A DNA stretch of 64,000 nucleotides from Polytrichum commune (Eukaryota > Streptophyta > Polytrichopsida > Polytrichales > Polytrichaceae), in the NCBI GenBank assembly GCA_950295325.1, contig OX485804.1, positions 64,818,533 through 64,882,532 on the forward strand. Reading direction: 5' to 3'. A program made the position numbers and the translations under genes. The notes under the pieces are model-generated. The model was not told where the DNA came from. It was given only the letters and a program-made list of their open reading frames with translations, and searched no databases. Shown piece after piece: positions 49,801 to 60,675 of this stretch (position 1 is the first letter of the stretch; each line of letters starts with the position of its first letter).

Positions 49801-50324
49801 GAACTTATCAGAGTTTGGGAAGTTTTTGAAGCCTTAGTGGCTAATTGCCGGTAGTTGCTACGAAGGGTTGGATTTTTTCCAATTTACATCGGCAACAGCC
49901 GGTCTTTTGTAAAATCAATCGGCCAATCACCTATATTTTCATATTTTCATTGGCCAATATCCAATTAAATGGAATTCATATCGGCACTAATTGTTTAAAA
50001 AATGTATGAAAAGTTATTAGAAATAATTTCTTAGTACAAAATCTTGAATATGTGAAAAGAAAGGCATGTTCAAAACTTTAAATTTGAAGAATTAATATCC
50101 TTGGCAGGACTTGAACCTAGCAATGCCTTCATTGCTTGAAGGACAAGGGTCCCCCAATTCTTCATAGAAGCAATTGGATTTGGTCATGGAAAGGTTGCAT
50201 AATTCAAAAAGTTTAAGGTTTAGGGTACTTCCTCAAGTGCATCATCAGATGCCCCAGACAAATAGCGCTCTAGATTGCTATACAAATAGCGAAACTTAGC
50301 AGCATCCTAAACCCTAAACCGGCT

Positions 50325-50790
50325 ATATTTCCAGGACATTTTCTGGTCCATCGGCTAATTGTTGGAGGATTGAAATTACTCTCGGATTGCCATCCAATGG
50401 TTGGAAATTTGGACCGGCCATGAGGGGAAATCCATCAGTTGATAATGAACTAGCCGTCAGTTTTCCCCAACCACCCAAAATTTTTAGATCTTCTGGACCC
50501 GACCGAAAACTGTTGCCCATCCGCCCGACTTCAAAAAAACCATTGCCCTTGCATTCTTGAAGACCACTTATCCACAAATCCCATATTGAGTGCATTTCAC
50601 CTTCAAGGTTCAAAATCCAATATATATGTTCACTTCCATTGAGTAAATAAGCGATTGATTGGGATTTCATTTTCAAATTGAAACTGCCAATAAAGCATGT
50701 AAATAAGTAGGAAGTCAAAAATATTATAAAACCCTCATTAGCACCGAGGTTATGATTTTTGTGACTTGCCATTGCAAGGGTCTTTGTCAT
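50325..50790 (-). repeat. Inverted copy of the repeat flanking block B
   Basis: On the minus strand this matches 52436-52908 and 56773-57180, including TGCACTCAATATGGGATTTG and TTCAAGAATGCAAGGGCAAT. It also forms a 155-codon open frame, but differences from the other copies change amino acids freely, so coding is unlikely. Confidence 0.75.
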
Positions 50791-50878
50791 TCTAAAATGG
50801 AACTAAAATTAGTGGGGGCTCAACTATGCAACTATACACTATGTTGTTGAAGTTGTGCCAGTGTTGAATTGCTAACTA

Positions 50879-51297
50879 AGGTAGAAATACCCAAACCGGT
50901 TAACCACCCTCTACCTGTGTACTAGACCGCCGTCATAATAGTTAAGTGCCATTTTTGAAACCGATCATGGTGAGGGCAACTTCAATACGTGTACACTTAG
51001 TGTAGCCAATGGAAGTCAAGTTTAATGTACTCATGAGTTAACTGGTTTAGGTGATGTTCTGTATGGAAATGCGGATTACCGTGCTCGGTGTAGGAAGAAT
51101 CTAGTGAACGAGTAGGGAGTTTGACAAACTTTCCACTTTGAAAAATTGTAGAATTTTCTATACAAGGCAAAAGAATATGAAACAACTTGCATTCTTCATG
51201 AATCCTCCTCATCTATCTTGGAAAATTATCTCATGATTGAAAGAACATATCTTCAATGCGAATCACCTTATTTTCACGGGTTATGGTATTTCTACCT
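50879..51297. mobile_element. MITE with AGGTAGAAATACC termini, 419 bp
   Basis: Left end AGGTAGAAATACCCAAACC; right end, inverted, AGGTAGAAATACCATAACC. TA borders both sides. Direct copy at 48554-48965. No ORF of note. Confidence 0.75.
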
Positions 51298-51403
51298 TAA
51301 TCAGACTTGCCTTTATTTCTGGATAGTTTTGTCAAATTGGTTCCATGCCTGTTTCATGATTCAAATGCCGATTCACTGACATGTCACATTTTATTTGATT
51401 GAG

Positions 51404-52320
51404 GGCCCGGTCACATATGACTTCACACTACACTTGAATATCAATCAATCAAAGCGAGTAGAATTTCTTGTGGATTTTCAATTACCCAACGATGATATAA
51501 ATATACAGGATTAAATGTTCAATATGTTTAAAAGTTCCAATATTATTTCTTTCGATGAAAGGTAATTGATTCCACCAACCAACAGATAAGTCACTTATGG
51601 AATGCCAACCATATCCACGACGAAATTTTTTATTTTTTTTAATTTTGACTCGAATGAGATTTTTCTTGTTCTCTTCTTGCCCCGTAAGCTTATAGGTGGA
51701 CGATTTCCTAACATGAGTTTATTTGATAATTGGTAATTCATACGATATTCAGTACATAAACGGGAAAATCCTAATATTGCAAATTGTTCTTCGAGTAAAA
51801 CATCTTCTAATTGAGATTCTCAATACTGTATATTTCTGTGGCTTATTTGATATAAATTCTTTCATTTTCAGGCTCTTTTCTTCCTTACTTATTTTATAAT
51901 TAGATATAGATTTATCAGTAATGTAGTTTAATTTAATATTTTTAGTTTAATTTAAAATATTTTTAGAAAATGGATACGAAGTTCTGAATTCTCAATTTTA
52001 ATTTCTTGCGATATTTGAAATGCAAACATAGTTATGGAACAAATACCATCCTTTTTGAAAATAAAAACGTAAGATTATTGCAGTAATTTTATCAGATTTA
52101 CCCCAATTTTTGGAAATTTTGAAAGATTAAAAATTTTTAATCAATAAATGTGTATATGTAAAAGTTATCTTGTAAAATTATGTAAAAGTAATTCACTGGA
52201 ATTAAATTCCAGAAATTATTTATTATAATTAACTCACTGGAATTGATTCCAGAAATTAATTATTAGAATTAACTCACTGGAATTAATTCCAATAATTAAT
52301 TAATTACAGTAAGTACATTT
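51404..52320. other. AT-rich DNA with element fragment
   Basis: 51404-51440 (GAGGGCCC..GTCACATATGACTTC) matches the inside of the element at 22690-22730. The minus strand of about 51480-51880 has AT-rich frames such as LEEQFAILGFSRLCTEYRMN that look organelle-like in composition, but I could not assign them. Confidence 0.35.
52190..52310. repeat. 40-bp tandem repeat of a palindrome, three copies
   Basis: CTGGAATTNATTCCAR, nearly self-complementary, recurs near 52197, 52238 and 52278 with AATTAACTCA between copies. Confidence 0.75.
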
Positions 52321-52435
52321 TATAATCAATTAGGTTTACTTAATTTGGTAAGCATAGTTTCTGATTTATTTGGGATTAATGAAGATTAATTAGACTTAAT
52401 TATATTTAATCACAGTTGATTCATTTGAATGCGTA

Positions 52436-52908
52436 TGAATACTTGTGAACGTAGACGGCATTACCTAAAATATTATAAAATACACATACTAAATCAGCAC
52501 ACTAAATTTAAGTGTCATTTTAGAATGACAAAGACAATTTCAAATTGTGAGTCACAAAAATTATAACCTCAGTGCTAGTGAAGGTTTTGTAATATTTTTG
52601 ACTTCCAAGTTAATTACATGTTTTATTGACAGTTTCACCTCGATAATGAAACCCCAGTCAATTTCTTATTTACTCAATGGAAGTGAACATATATATTGGA
52701 TTTTCGCCCTTGAAGGTGAAGTGCACTCAATATGGGATTTGTGAGTAAGTGGCCTTCAAGAATGCAAGGGCAATGGTTTTTTCGAAATCGGGCGGGCGGG
52801 CAGCAGTTTTCGGTTGGGTCCAGAAAATTCAGATTTTCTGGACGGGCGGCTGCCCCAGCCCGGATCTGACACCCCGAAAAGTTCGTGGGGGGTATTTAAC
52901 GTCCCCCC
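52436..52908 (+). repeat. Left flanking direct repeat of block B
   Basis: Matches 56771-57180 in the same orientation: ATGAATACTTGTGAA, GTAGACGGCATTAC, CAGCACACTAAATTTAAGTG, TGCACTCAATATGGGATTTG. It ends in a GC-rich GGGCGGGCGGGC/CTGCCCCAGCCCGG part just before block B begins. Confidence 0.85.
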
Positions 52909-53587
52909 CAGGGTAGAGTAGTGCGCGCGTGGCTTCGTCAGAGTACTGGGAAAAAGGAAATCTGTATCCAGTGGCTGCGCTTTTTCCAAGATCATAACTA
53001 AGTTACCTTCTTGTCTGTACCAACATTCGATTTTGCCAAGCATACCATATGCATGCAGGGGCGGTGACTCAGTGGCGGTGTTGTACTTCCCCTGCATGCA
53101 TTTGTTCTTCACAGATAGAACAAAAGTCGTCCGCTCATCAGAGGATGTACAGTGGAGTTAACTAATGCTAAATTGTTGCCTTTTAAAAGCAAAGCCTGGC
53201 TCTGATCTTTATGATGGCTCAATTTTTCTGGGGTCCTTTTAACTATCTCTTTCTCAAAGCTTTCTTATCTGGTAGGTTCAGGTATTTTTTGCACTGATGG
53301 AGAGCCTTGTAGGGTGTAAGGTATGCAGCCTCATTGTAGGCACATTGCATGAGACATGGAATATCTCCCAAAGTTGCACACATATGCAAAGCTCTAGCTT
53401 TCTAGGATATGTTTGATCAACATTTCATGACAATATGTACAAAATGATGAGAATGGGTACAAGCACAAAAAATATTTCTACATATGTAACATGTACAAAA
53501 AACGGTCACTATCAATCATGCAACATAAAACTCTTAATATCAAACTTCTTAGTAGCAGTTATATGAGCAACGCACATTCTAGATAAT

Positions 53588-54262
53588 TTATCTCAAATGC
53601 ACTCCACTTGCAACAACTTTGAACAAGAAAAACTTTTTGAAATCCAATAAATCTTGAGCATTGACATGTGCTTCCACCAAGTGAACAATCTTGCATTCCA
53701 TGTCATTCTTGTTTGTTGTTGCATTAGGCTCTTCATCTCGGTCAAGGTGTTCATCATTGCTTGCAACAAGACCTTCAATTGCCATGTGATCACTTGCTCT
53801 GTACCAAATGAACAATCTCAGTTGTTGAATACTCATGTTTTGTGATGTTTCATCAACCATGTCAAGATAATCTTCAGGGTGAAGTTTCTTAGTGGGTCTA
53901 CCATTTTGTGTGTTTCCTAGATTCAAACTTGCTATAAGCTTCTATAATTTTGAAAATTCTTCATCTATTTGTGATTTGACTCCATCCTGAAGAGTTCGAA
54001 TGTTTGCATTCCAATGTTGAGGCAAGATATTGGATACTCTCCAAGCATTGCGAAAGATTTCTTGTTCCATTTCATTTCATGTTGCAACTGCCCATACTAT
54101 GCATTGTAATAAATCTAATTGAGTTCCTTCCAAATCTTCAAAACTATTTATTTTTGCATATTGTTCCAAAGTCCAAGCCACTAATTTGCGTTTGTATCTC
54201 AATTTCAGAGCAACTATCACTCCTTGATCCAAAGGTTGCAAGAAAAAATAACAAAGCATAGC
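53588..54262 (-). pseudogene. Pogo/Tigger-like transposase remnant, copy B
   Basis: Less damaged than copy A: one frame reads LQPLDQGVIVALKLRYK, LVAWTLEQYAK and LQCIVWAVAT without a break. The motif order is as in Tigger-type DDE transposases. Only the C-terminal part is present, with frameshifts further on. Confidence 0.6.
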
Positions 54263-55177
54263 AATGATGTCTCACTATAAACTTTGCAAGTTATGCTTGT
54301 GTTAGAGAAGGATTTTGCAAGTAAACCAAATGGTAGTTTTGCAAACAAGAACTAAAGACATAAAATTAACCAAACATGGAAGGTGTTGATGTATGCAAAA
54401 CAACTGACACCTGATCGAAAGTCATGTTGAGTTACAGGATAAACTGTAATCTCCTCTTGCCCGAAAACAAAATTTTGAATTGACACCTCACTTGCTTGAG
54501 CTAGAACGACATCATACACATTACACAGAGGAACAAGGTTCTTACATATAGCCAAAATTGACCAAATTTGTCAACATCAATGACATGAGCATGATTTCAA
54601 ACAAGGGAAAAATGTTGATATCTTTTGCTTGCACTAGCCCCACTTGTTTCAAGTTCCATCAGGCTCATGAACCATAAAGTTATCAATGGTAGTCTATTAT
54701 GTTGGATCCCGTAACTTCCACATGTAAATCAACATACTACAAATGCATGATGCAAGACTAACTACAATAACATGTTAATAAACTGAACACTATTTCGATC
54801 TGTTCAACAAAGCTTAATATTGGACAATTGGACAGACGGCGATCCTACTGACATAGGCTACATGGATCTAAAACCCGGCTCTCCTATTCAGAGATGACAT
54901 TCACTTCCATACTGAGTTTATGCATATGATCAAAAAATCCTCGAACAAATTTAGTTGTTGAAAGACAAACAAGGGAAGATGTTGCTACAGGTTGTGGATA
55001 GAAAAAACTCGATGAAGTTTTATTGAAAGCATTGAACTAACATGAAAAATCATGGCTTGATCTAGTAGCATACCTGGCCAACCTGAGCAGGGTCAATCGA
55101 TAATATGATTTACATTGTCTTCACAGCCTGTCCTCATTGAACAACTTTGATGATCATATGTTCGATGAGAAAAATGG

Positions 55178-55326
55178 CATAACATTATTCAGATCCATGA
55201 CAATGTTGTGTGGGACTGACAATATTTCATGGAATATTCCCTGATATTCCCTGAAAATATTAGAAAATATTATGTAAAATTATGTCAGTCCCATAGAACA
55301 CTGTCATGGATCTGAAGAATGTTATG
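55178..55326. mobile_element. Fold-back MITE CATAACA family, copy B insertion
   Basis: Arms CATAACATTATTCAGATCCA and, inverted, CATAACATTCTTCAGATCCA. Copy A lacks it at the corresponding site (about 41048-41055). Confidence 0.8.
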
Positions 55327-56258
55327 CGATTCAATCTGACAGATGTAGGAATATAAAAACATCTACCTGATTACAGTCACTTGGGTCCATTGAGGTATCG
55401 TCACTTTATTATATGCATAGAAAGAGGGGAAGCCTGCATCCAATCCGGGACTATTCCAAGATGAAATAAAAGCATGTCCATATCCACACGTACTACATTA
55501 CATAAACACCATCTGCTGGAAGGCTCTTTGTATGCACATCCATCTAAAAGGAAAGCACATCCAATTTTTGCATTATTCAACTCTGCAAGATGTGATGGCC
55601 TCTGGCACACAATGCATGGAGATCAAACCCACAGTGATACACGAGTTCTTTCGGGTCTATTCTGTAATCACATTTGTCACACATGACATCAGTGTATGGT
55701 CCCAAAACCGAGTGGTCATGCGAATTATAACTAATATAAGTTCCTATTTATATAACATATCCAATTTGGTTTGTTTAGATACAATAAGTTGTGTGGGATA
55801 AATCATCTTCCTGTTAATAACGGAGCATTTGTGTGTTGTTTGTGCCATTGAGTGTGTAATGGCAACATTTTTGAAACCTACAATATTGAAGATTAGATTG
55901 TTTGGGTATCAATACAAAAGCAACTACCATTTGGAATTCAATGTTTCATGGTGTCATTCCTTGATAACTTAGTCTTACTTTTAGAACTCAAATTATTAGA
56001 AATATCATTGTCTTTGGTCTTTGGATTTCACTTTTCTAATTTACTTCCATTTATTATGATATATTGAGAGGCTGAAAAAATACCCACCTTCACAATTTGT
56101 AAGTAGATATATGAACCCTTTAAACACCACAAATTAGATAGTTTGGTAATTGAATGGTCCATTTAAGTAGTCCGGGCCATCAAATAGCCCCTACAATAAT
56201 ACCCTCGGTTGCACGTGATATACAACTCCCGTAGGAATCATTATCCTGTGGAATATAG

Positions 56259-56591
56259 TTGTAACGTTCTCAAATATTATGAGATTCAAGAGGCATGTTC
56301 CTCCCAACCTTAGAGCTTATGAGTTGAGGCCACCTCCAACTAGTAGTTAAGTATATGCTAGCAAGCTCTCCCTCCATGCCTTTAGGATAATTCTAAGTGC
56401 ACTTAACTAATGGTCGTTACTTACGAGGTAGAACCAAGTGTAAAACCATAGCTTCAACTAGTTAACTCCCTTTACCTTTAGGACTGCTAGAGCACTCAAG
56501 GTAGCGCCTCTAGTCTTCTAGTAAAGGAGTCCTAGTTGAATGAGAGGTTGTAAATAAACAATAAACAATAAATATGTAATACACGTTACAA
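56259..56591. mobile_element. Small element with TTGTAACG ends, 333 bp
   Basis: Starts TTGTAACG and ends CGTTACAA. TAG is duplicated at 56256-56258 and 56592-56594. Copy A has the empty site GGAATATAGTGATTTTG. Contains a short AAACAATAA repeat near the right end. Transposon class is not certain; a 3-bp duplication is compatible with the PIF/Harbinger group. Confidence 0.85.
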
Positions 56592-56770
56592 TAGTGATTT
56601 TGTCAGGAAAATAGTTCACTGGTTGGGAGGTTGGCCATGAGCTCAATGAAGAATCATATATAGTATGGTATACCCAAATCCAACAATCCACTTCAAATCA
56701 CCAATTGAATCTTTTCCAGCATTCCTCATTGCAAGTCATTGTCACCCGTTGCTTCCCTCTCACACTTTCG

Positions 56771-57180
56771 TATGAATACTTGTGAAAGTAGACGGCATTA
56801 CTAAAATATTATAAAATATACATACTCAATCAGCACACTAAATTTAAGTGCCATTTTAGAATGATAAAGACAATTTCAAACGGTAAGTCATAAAAATTAT
56901 AACCTCCAAGTTAATTACGTGCTTCATTGATGGTTTCCGCAATGAAATCCCAATGAATTGCTTATTTACTAGGTGGAAGTGCACATATATATTGGATTTT
57001 AGACCTTGAAGGTGAAGTGCACTCAATATGGGATTTGTAGTCAAGCGGCCTTCAAGAATGCAAGGGCAATATTTTTTCCAAAGTTGGGCGGGGCGGGCAA
57101 CAATTTTCGGTCAGGTTCAAAAATTTCACTGGAGGCTGCCCCACCCGGATCTGACAAGCCCCATAGTTCGTATAGGGGAA
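56771..57180 (+). repeat. Right flanking direct repeat of block B
   Basis: Same family as 52436-52908 and inverted 50325-50790. It lacks a 60-base internal part present in the left copy. Confidence 0.85.
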
Positions 57181-57264
57181 CTTATAGGCCACCCACACAT
57201 ATTGGTGGTGGGCAGCAGTGAACGGGCGAACTCCGTTCACTGCCACCAGTAAGTGTGGGCAAGA

Positions 57265-57680
57265 ACCGGGGAGAGCCGGCGGTTAGTCCAAATGAACTGG
57301 TTGATTTTGAGAAATTACCCGGTTGAAGTTCGAGACTTCACCATAACTTGGTACCTTAAGTTACAAAGATGAACCGGTGAGTTTGAGAAATAACCCAGTT
57401 GAAGTTCGAGACTTCACAATAATCTAGTACTTTAAGTTACAAATATGAACCGGCGAGTTTGAGAAATAACATAGTTGAAGTTCAAGACTTCATAATAATT
57501 TTGTACCTTAAGTTACAAATATGAACCGGTGAATTTGAGAAATAACCCAGTTGAACAAGAAAGACCTCACAAAACTTATCAAGTGTTCTAGAGGAATATA
57601 GAGAATATACCTCAAATTAATAAAGGAAAAACCAAAAGTTCACGCAACATGTAACCAATCGGGCTTTTAAGAATAAACCC
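57265..57680 (+). repeat. 76-bp tandem repeat inside a dispersed repeat
   Basis: Units start at 57294, 57371, 57447 and 57523 (the last partial). Each has GAACCGG, GAGTTTGAGAAATAAC, AGTTGAAGTTCGAGACTTCA and TTAAGTTACAAA. Single-copy relatives at 11195 and 49530 lack the tandem array, so the expansion happened in this copy. Confidence 0.85.
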
Positions 57681-57689
57681 TAAACTAAT

Positions 57690-58100
57690 CTCGCCAAATA
57701 TGTCCGTGGACAATTAATGAAATATGATATTTAGTGTGACATACTATTTGTATTTACACGGTGCTAGATCCTTACTATGCACATGATCTTTACCAAGTAA
57801 AGTTGTCAATGTTTCCCTAAACCCTTCACTATCAATGTAACATTTGTTGGTAAAATATGAGATGTACAGCGAACGGGTGAGCGGCACGACTGCTGCGACC
57901 AATCACTGCCGCTGTACAAAAGTGGATCAAAAGAGTATCCCTGCTGGCCTCCCCACCAGCGGGTGGGGGTGGGGGTTAGGCTTTAATGTCCACGTAATCT
58001 TATTCCCTTACTGAGTATGGGGGAACTTGATGTCCGCCGTGTTCAAGAGTCTTTTCTGCTAGAAAGAAGCTCATTGAAGTTTTGTGATTTTTTTAATCCT
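57690..58100. other. No gene; 9-bp inverted repeat
   Basis: TGTACAGCG at 57863-57871 is inverted at 57910-57918 (CGCTGTACA). Base composition shifts toward GC from here into the recombinase region. Confidence 0.4.
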
Positions 58101-58116
58101 AGAAGGGTAGGACTGC

Positions 58117-58275
58117 AAGGGCGGGACTGCCTTGGCAGTCCCGGACTGGAGGCAACTGGAGACTAAATCAGCTTCCTTTGTCCCCAGGCAACTGCGGACT
58201 CTCAATCAGCTTCCTTCTCCAGTGCCGATGCCAACGTGTCCTCACCTTTGTCCCCAGGCAACTGCGAACTCAGGG
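58117..58275 (+). repeat. Left direct repeat flanking the recombinase gene
   Basis: Contains two imperfect tandem copies of a unit with AATCAGCTTCCTT, CAGTGCCGATGCC and CTTTGTCCCCAGGCAACTGC. The same unit lies in the same orientation at 61528-61690. Confidence 0.8.
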
Positions 58276-58603
58276 CCTCCCCAGACGGGGGGCAGGGGAA
58301 GATGGGCCCCTGGCTAGGCTTAGGGGCTACCAAGCAGTGGCCACGTGACCGGGAGCGGGACCCCGCCACCAGACGGGCGGCACTCTGCACCGCCCCGGCA
58401 GCTGCTGGAAGCCTCCGAGGAGGGCCTGCGGAGGGCGGGGAGGGCGCTGGCCGAGGGCGAGGAAGGCAGGCAGGCGAGGCGACGTGGCTGCATTGGGTGG
58501 GCCCGCGGCGCTTGGAAGTCGGAGTTCCAGGCCAGACTTCCAGGCCACGTCAGAATGCCGGCGACGAGGCAGGCATCAACGTACTAGAGAAGCTGCAGGG
58601 TAG

Positions 58604-58616
58604 TGCCGATTCGGCA
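58604..58616. promoter_or_regulatory. Palindrome TGCCGATTCGGCA before the recombinase ORF
   Basis: A perfect odd palindrome with TGCCGA arms, 33 bases before the ORF. The half-site CTGCCGATTC recurs at 61338-61402 downstream of the gene. Could be a binding or recombination site; function unproven. Confidence 0.4.
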
Positions 58617-58649
58617 GTATGGTGAGGTCACTGGCGAACATCTCTAATT

Positions 58650-60675
58650 TTGGAGTCAGAGAGTGTGAACAACGGTTTACTTCGCAAACCAACGGAGGAG
58701 CTTCCAACAACAGAAACTATTGTTTCTAAGCCTGTTTCACATGATCCGTGTGGTTTCTGGCGCATTTCTGGTGATCTTGACGGTGTTAGAGAGATTGATC
58801 CTGGCGAGGATCCTGCTTGGCTCGTTGACGGGGAAGATTATCTTGAAGTCGCTGATATCTTAGGAGGCGAGGCAGACGTTTTTGAGATTTCTGAGCCTGC
58901 AGCTGATGCGAATCTGGTCGATGTTCCTGAGCCAACTTCTGATGCCGCTTTGGAGTATCTTCGAAAAGGTTTTAGGCAGCTTGAAAAGGAGGAGGTTAAT
59001 ATAGTTGCCAAGGGCGGTCACAGGAAGTCTGCGTATCTCGACAATTGGGCTCGTAATCGATTCAATGACTGGCGGATCATTTCTGGCATTACCAGCCAAG
59101 ATACTATTGAAGACATGTTCGAGAATTCATGCGCCTTACTGAACGAACAACTGTCAACATTTTTTCTTCAAGTCCAACGTAGAGATGGGAAGCTCTACCC
59201 TGGTGAAACGCTTGTCGGACTACTGCGGGCGATTGGCCGAATCATCCGAGCCAGATGTTGCCAGAGAAGTGTGGAGACTTCCAAACCCGAGGAGGAGTTT
59301 TACATTTTGGAGGATCCTCGGTTCATGAAAGCATGTGTTGCATGCACTACATCAGCACGACATTCTGGAATGGCCGGTGTAGGACGTAAGCGGAGGGTTA
59401 CTGCAGCGCTCACTCCTGAGCAAGATGCTGCGATCTTGGCCCAGGCTTTTATGTCCAAATCGGACAGGCGTGGTTGTCAACTCCGACTAGCCTTCTATGT
59501 TAGTGTGAATTTTTGTGTGAGAGCTCAACAAGAATTGTATAATCTGTGTGATATCGACTTTGAGTTTTCTGAAGATCGCTTTGGCAGATTCGTTCGGTTT
59601 GACGAGAGATCGTCTAAGAACCATAAGATTGATCTAAAGCATTGTCAGCCTGAGAAACTTCGGCGTCCAGTTACGTGCTACCTGCCAGATGTGGTTCTTA
59701 CTTTTGATACGTACTTTGCGCACCTCCCTAAGTGGCTTCCTAATGAACCAGGGCCTCATCCGTTGTTCCTGCGACCAATAGATGGCATCCTACGTGATCC
59801 TGGGGTTGTAAGTAGTTCAATTCCATGTTTCTGGCTTTTTGTTTTAAGATCCAGTTCGGTGGTTTGGTAGATCCAGTTCGCTAGGATTTTTTCTCTTCCT
59901 AACCGGTAGGTGATTTGGTATATGAATCGGTCGTTTTCCTTCATGCGCTGATTTTACTCCTTGGCTGTGTTTGAAGTGGTACTCCAAATCTCGAGTTGGA
60001 ATAAAAAGCATTTCAAAGTGGCTCAAGCAGATGGTGCAAGACATTCCGGGTTGTGATGTTGGATGCTTCTCCAATAAGACTGCTCGAGTTACCACTGTTA
60101 GCCGCTTGAATGCTATGGGAGTGCCAGCCGAAATAGGAATGAAGCTTACTGGTCATAATTCTCGAGAAGGTTATATGCGTTACAATACAGACGAAGATGG
60201 AATAGAAATGCGTGCTCTCCAGAATATAGCCAGTGCGGTGTCTGGCACCGGTGGTGATATCTCTTGGCATCAAGCTCTCAATTATGAGCGGCGAAGATTT
60301 TACGAATCTCAGAATAAGCAACCCCAGTCGATTCTGCCTTCACCATCGGTTTCTTCTTCGATCTGTGATGTTAGAGATGGATCCGAAATTGTTAACGCCC
60401 AGGATCGTGCAATGATTGCTCAACTTGTTCCTGCACCTGATGTGAACTGCAAGCGGATGATTGAGGAGGACGATTGGTGGTCTAATTCCGATGTTCAGCA
60501 AGAGATTGAAGCTCTGATTACTTCCAAGAAGCAGGCAGTTGAAATTTCCCGTGTTAACAACATCGGTAATGTTAGCAACGTATTCCATGGGAATATCAGT
60601 AATTGTACCATTCAGCTGAGTATTCCAGATGCAGCGTCAGCATCAGCGCTTTTTAACTCTTTGAAGAACCAGTAA
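58650..60675 (+). CDS. Crypton-like tyrosine recombinase (DUF3504-type), intron-containing
   Basis: Exons 58650-59807 and 59977-60675, joined by a GTAAGT-to-AG intron of 169 bases in phase 0, give 618 codons. The central part follows eukaryotic tyrosine recombinases of Cryptons and their domesticated ZMYM/QRICH1 relatives. R291 lies in VNFCVRAQQELYNL, a probable K323 in ERSSKNHK, R423 in SNKTARVTTVSRL, H446 in MKLTGHNSREG, and the nucleophile candidate is Y455 in YMRYN. The usual His of the HxxR box is K420. The C-terminal tail VFHGNISNCTIQLSI resembles Crypton C-termini. Such enzymes cut and rejoin DNA through a tyrosine-DNA bond. There is no ATG at the N-terminus: the frame is open from 58626 after TGA at 58623-58625, and the first in-frame ATG is at residue 156. 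So 58650 is an arbitrary TTG, and an upstream exon or non-ATG start is needed. Autonomous element or domesticated gene is undecided. Confidence 0.75.

Larger units (their letters stand above)
52912..56772 (+). repeat. Segmental block, copy B
   Basis: Direct duplicate of 38774-42708 with scattered substitutions. It carries insertions at 55178-55326 and 56259-56591 that copy A lacks. Unlike copy A it lies between two direct repeats (52436-52908 and 56771-57180). Confidence 0.9.

Noticed and set aside
50100-50180. Possible tRNA 3' half on the minus strand (GGTTCAAGTCCTGCC)
   Set aside because: The T stem pairs over only about three bases and no complete cloverleaf could be built.
50323-50790. 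155-codon minus-strand ORF as a real gene
   Set aside because: It is one copy of a dispersed repeat; related copies are broken and the differences change amino acids freely.
48554-51297. LTR retrotransposon bounded by the direct repeats at 48554 and 50879
   Set aside because: The right repeat has its own inverted termini and TA borders, so the two are separate MITE copies. No gag, polymerase or primer site lies between.
52436-57180. Block B as an LTR retrotransposon with 52436-52908 and 56771-57180 as LTRs
   Set aside because: The same internal block occurs at 38774 without these repeats, the repeats also occur alone inverted, and no retroelement proteins are present.
58236-58625. 129-codon GC-rich frame before the recombinase as a separate gene
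   Set aside because: It overlaps the flanking direct repeat, is open on both strands and has low-complexity Gly/Arg composition. Kept only as a question about the recombinase start.
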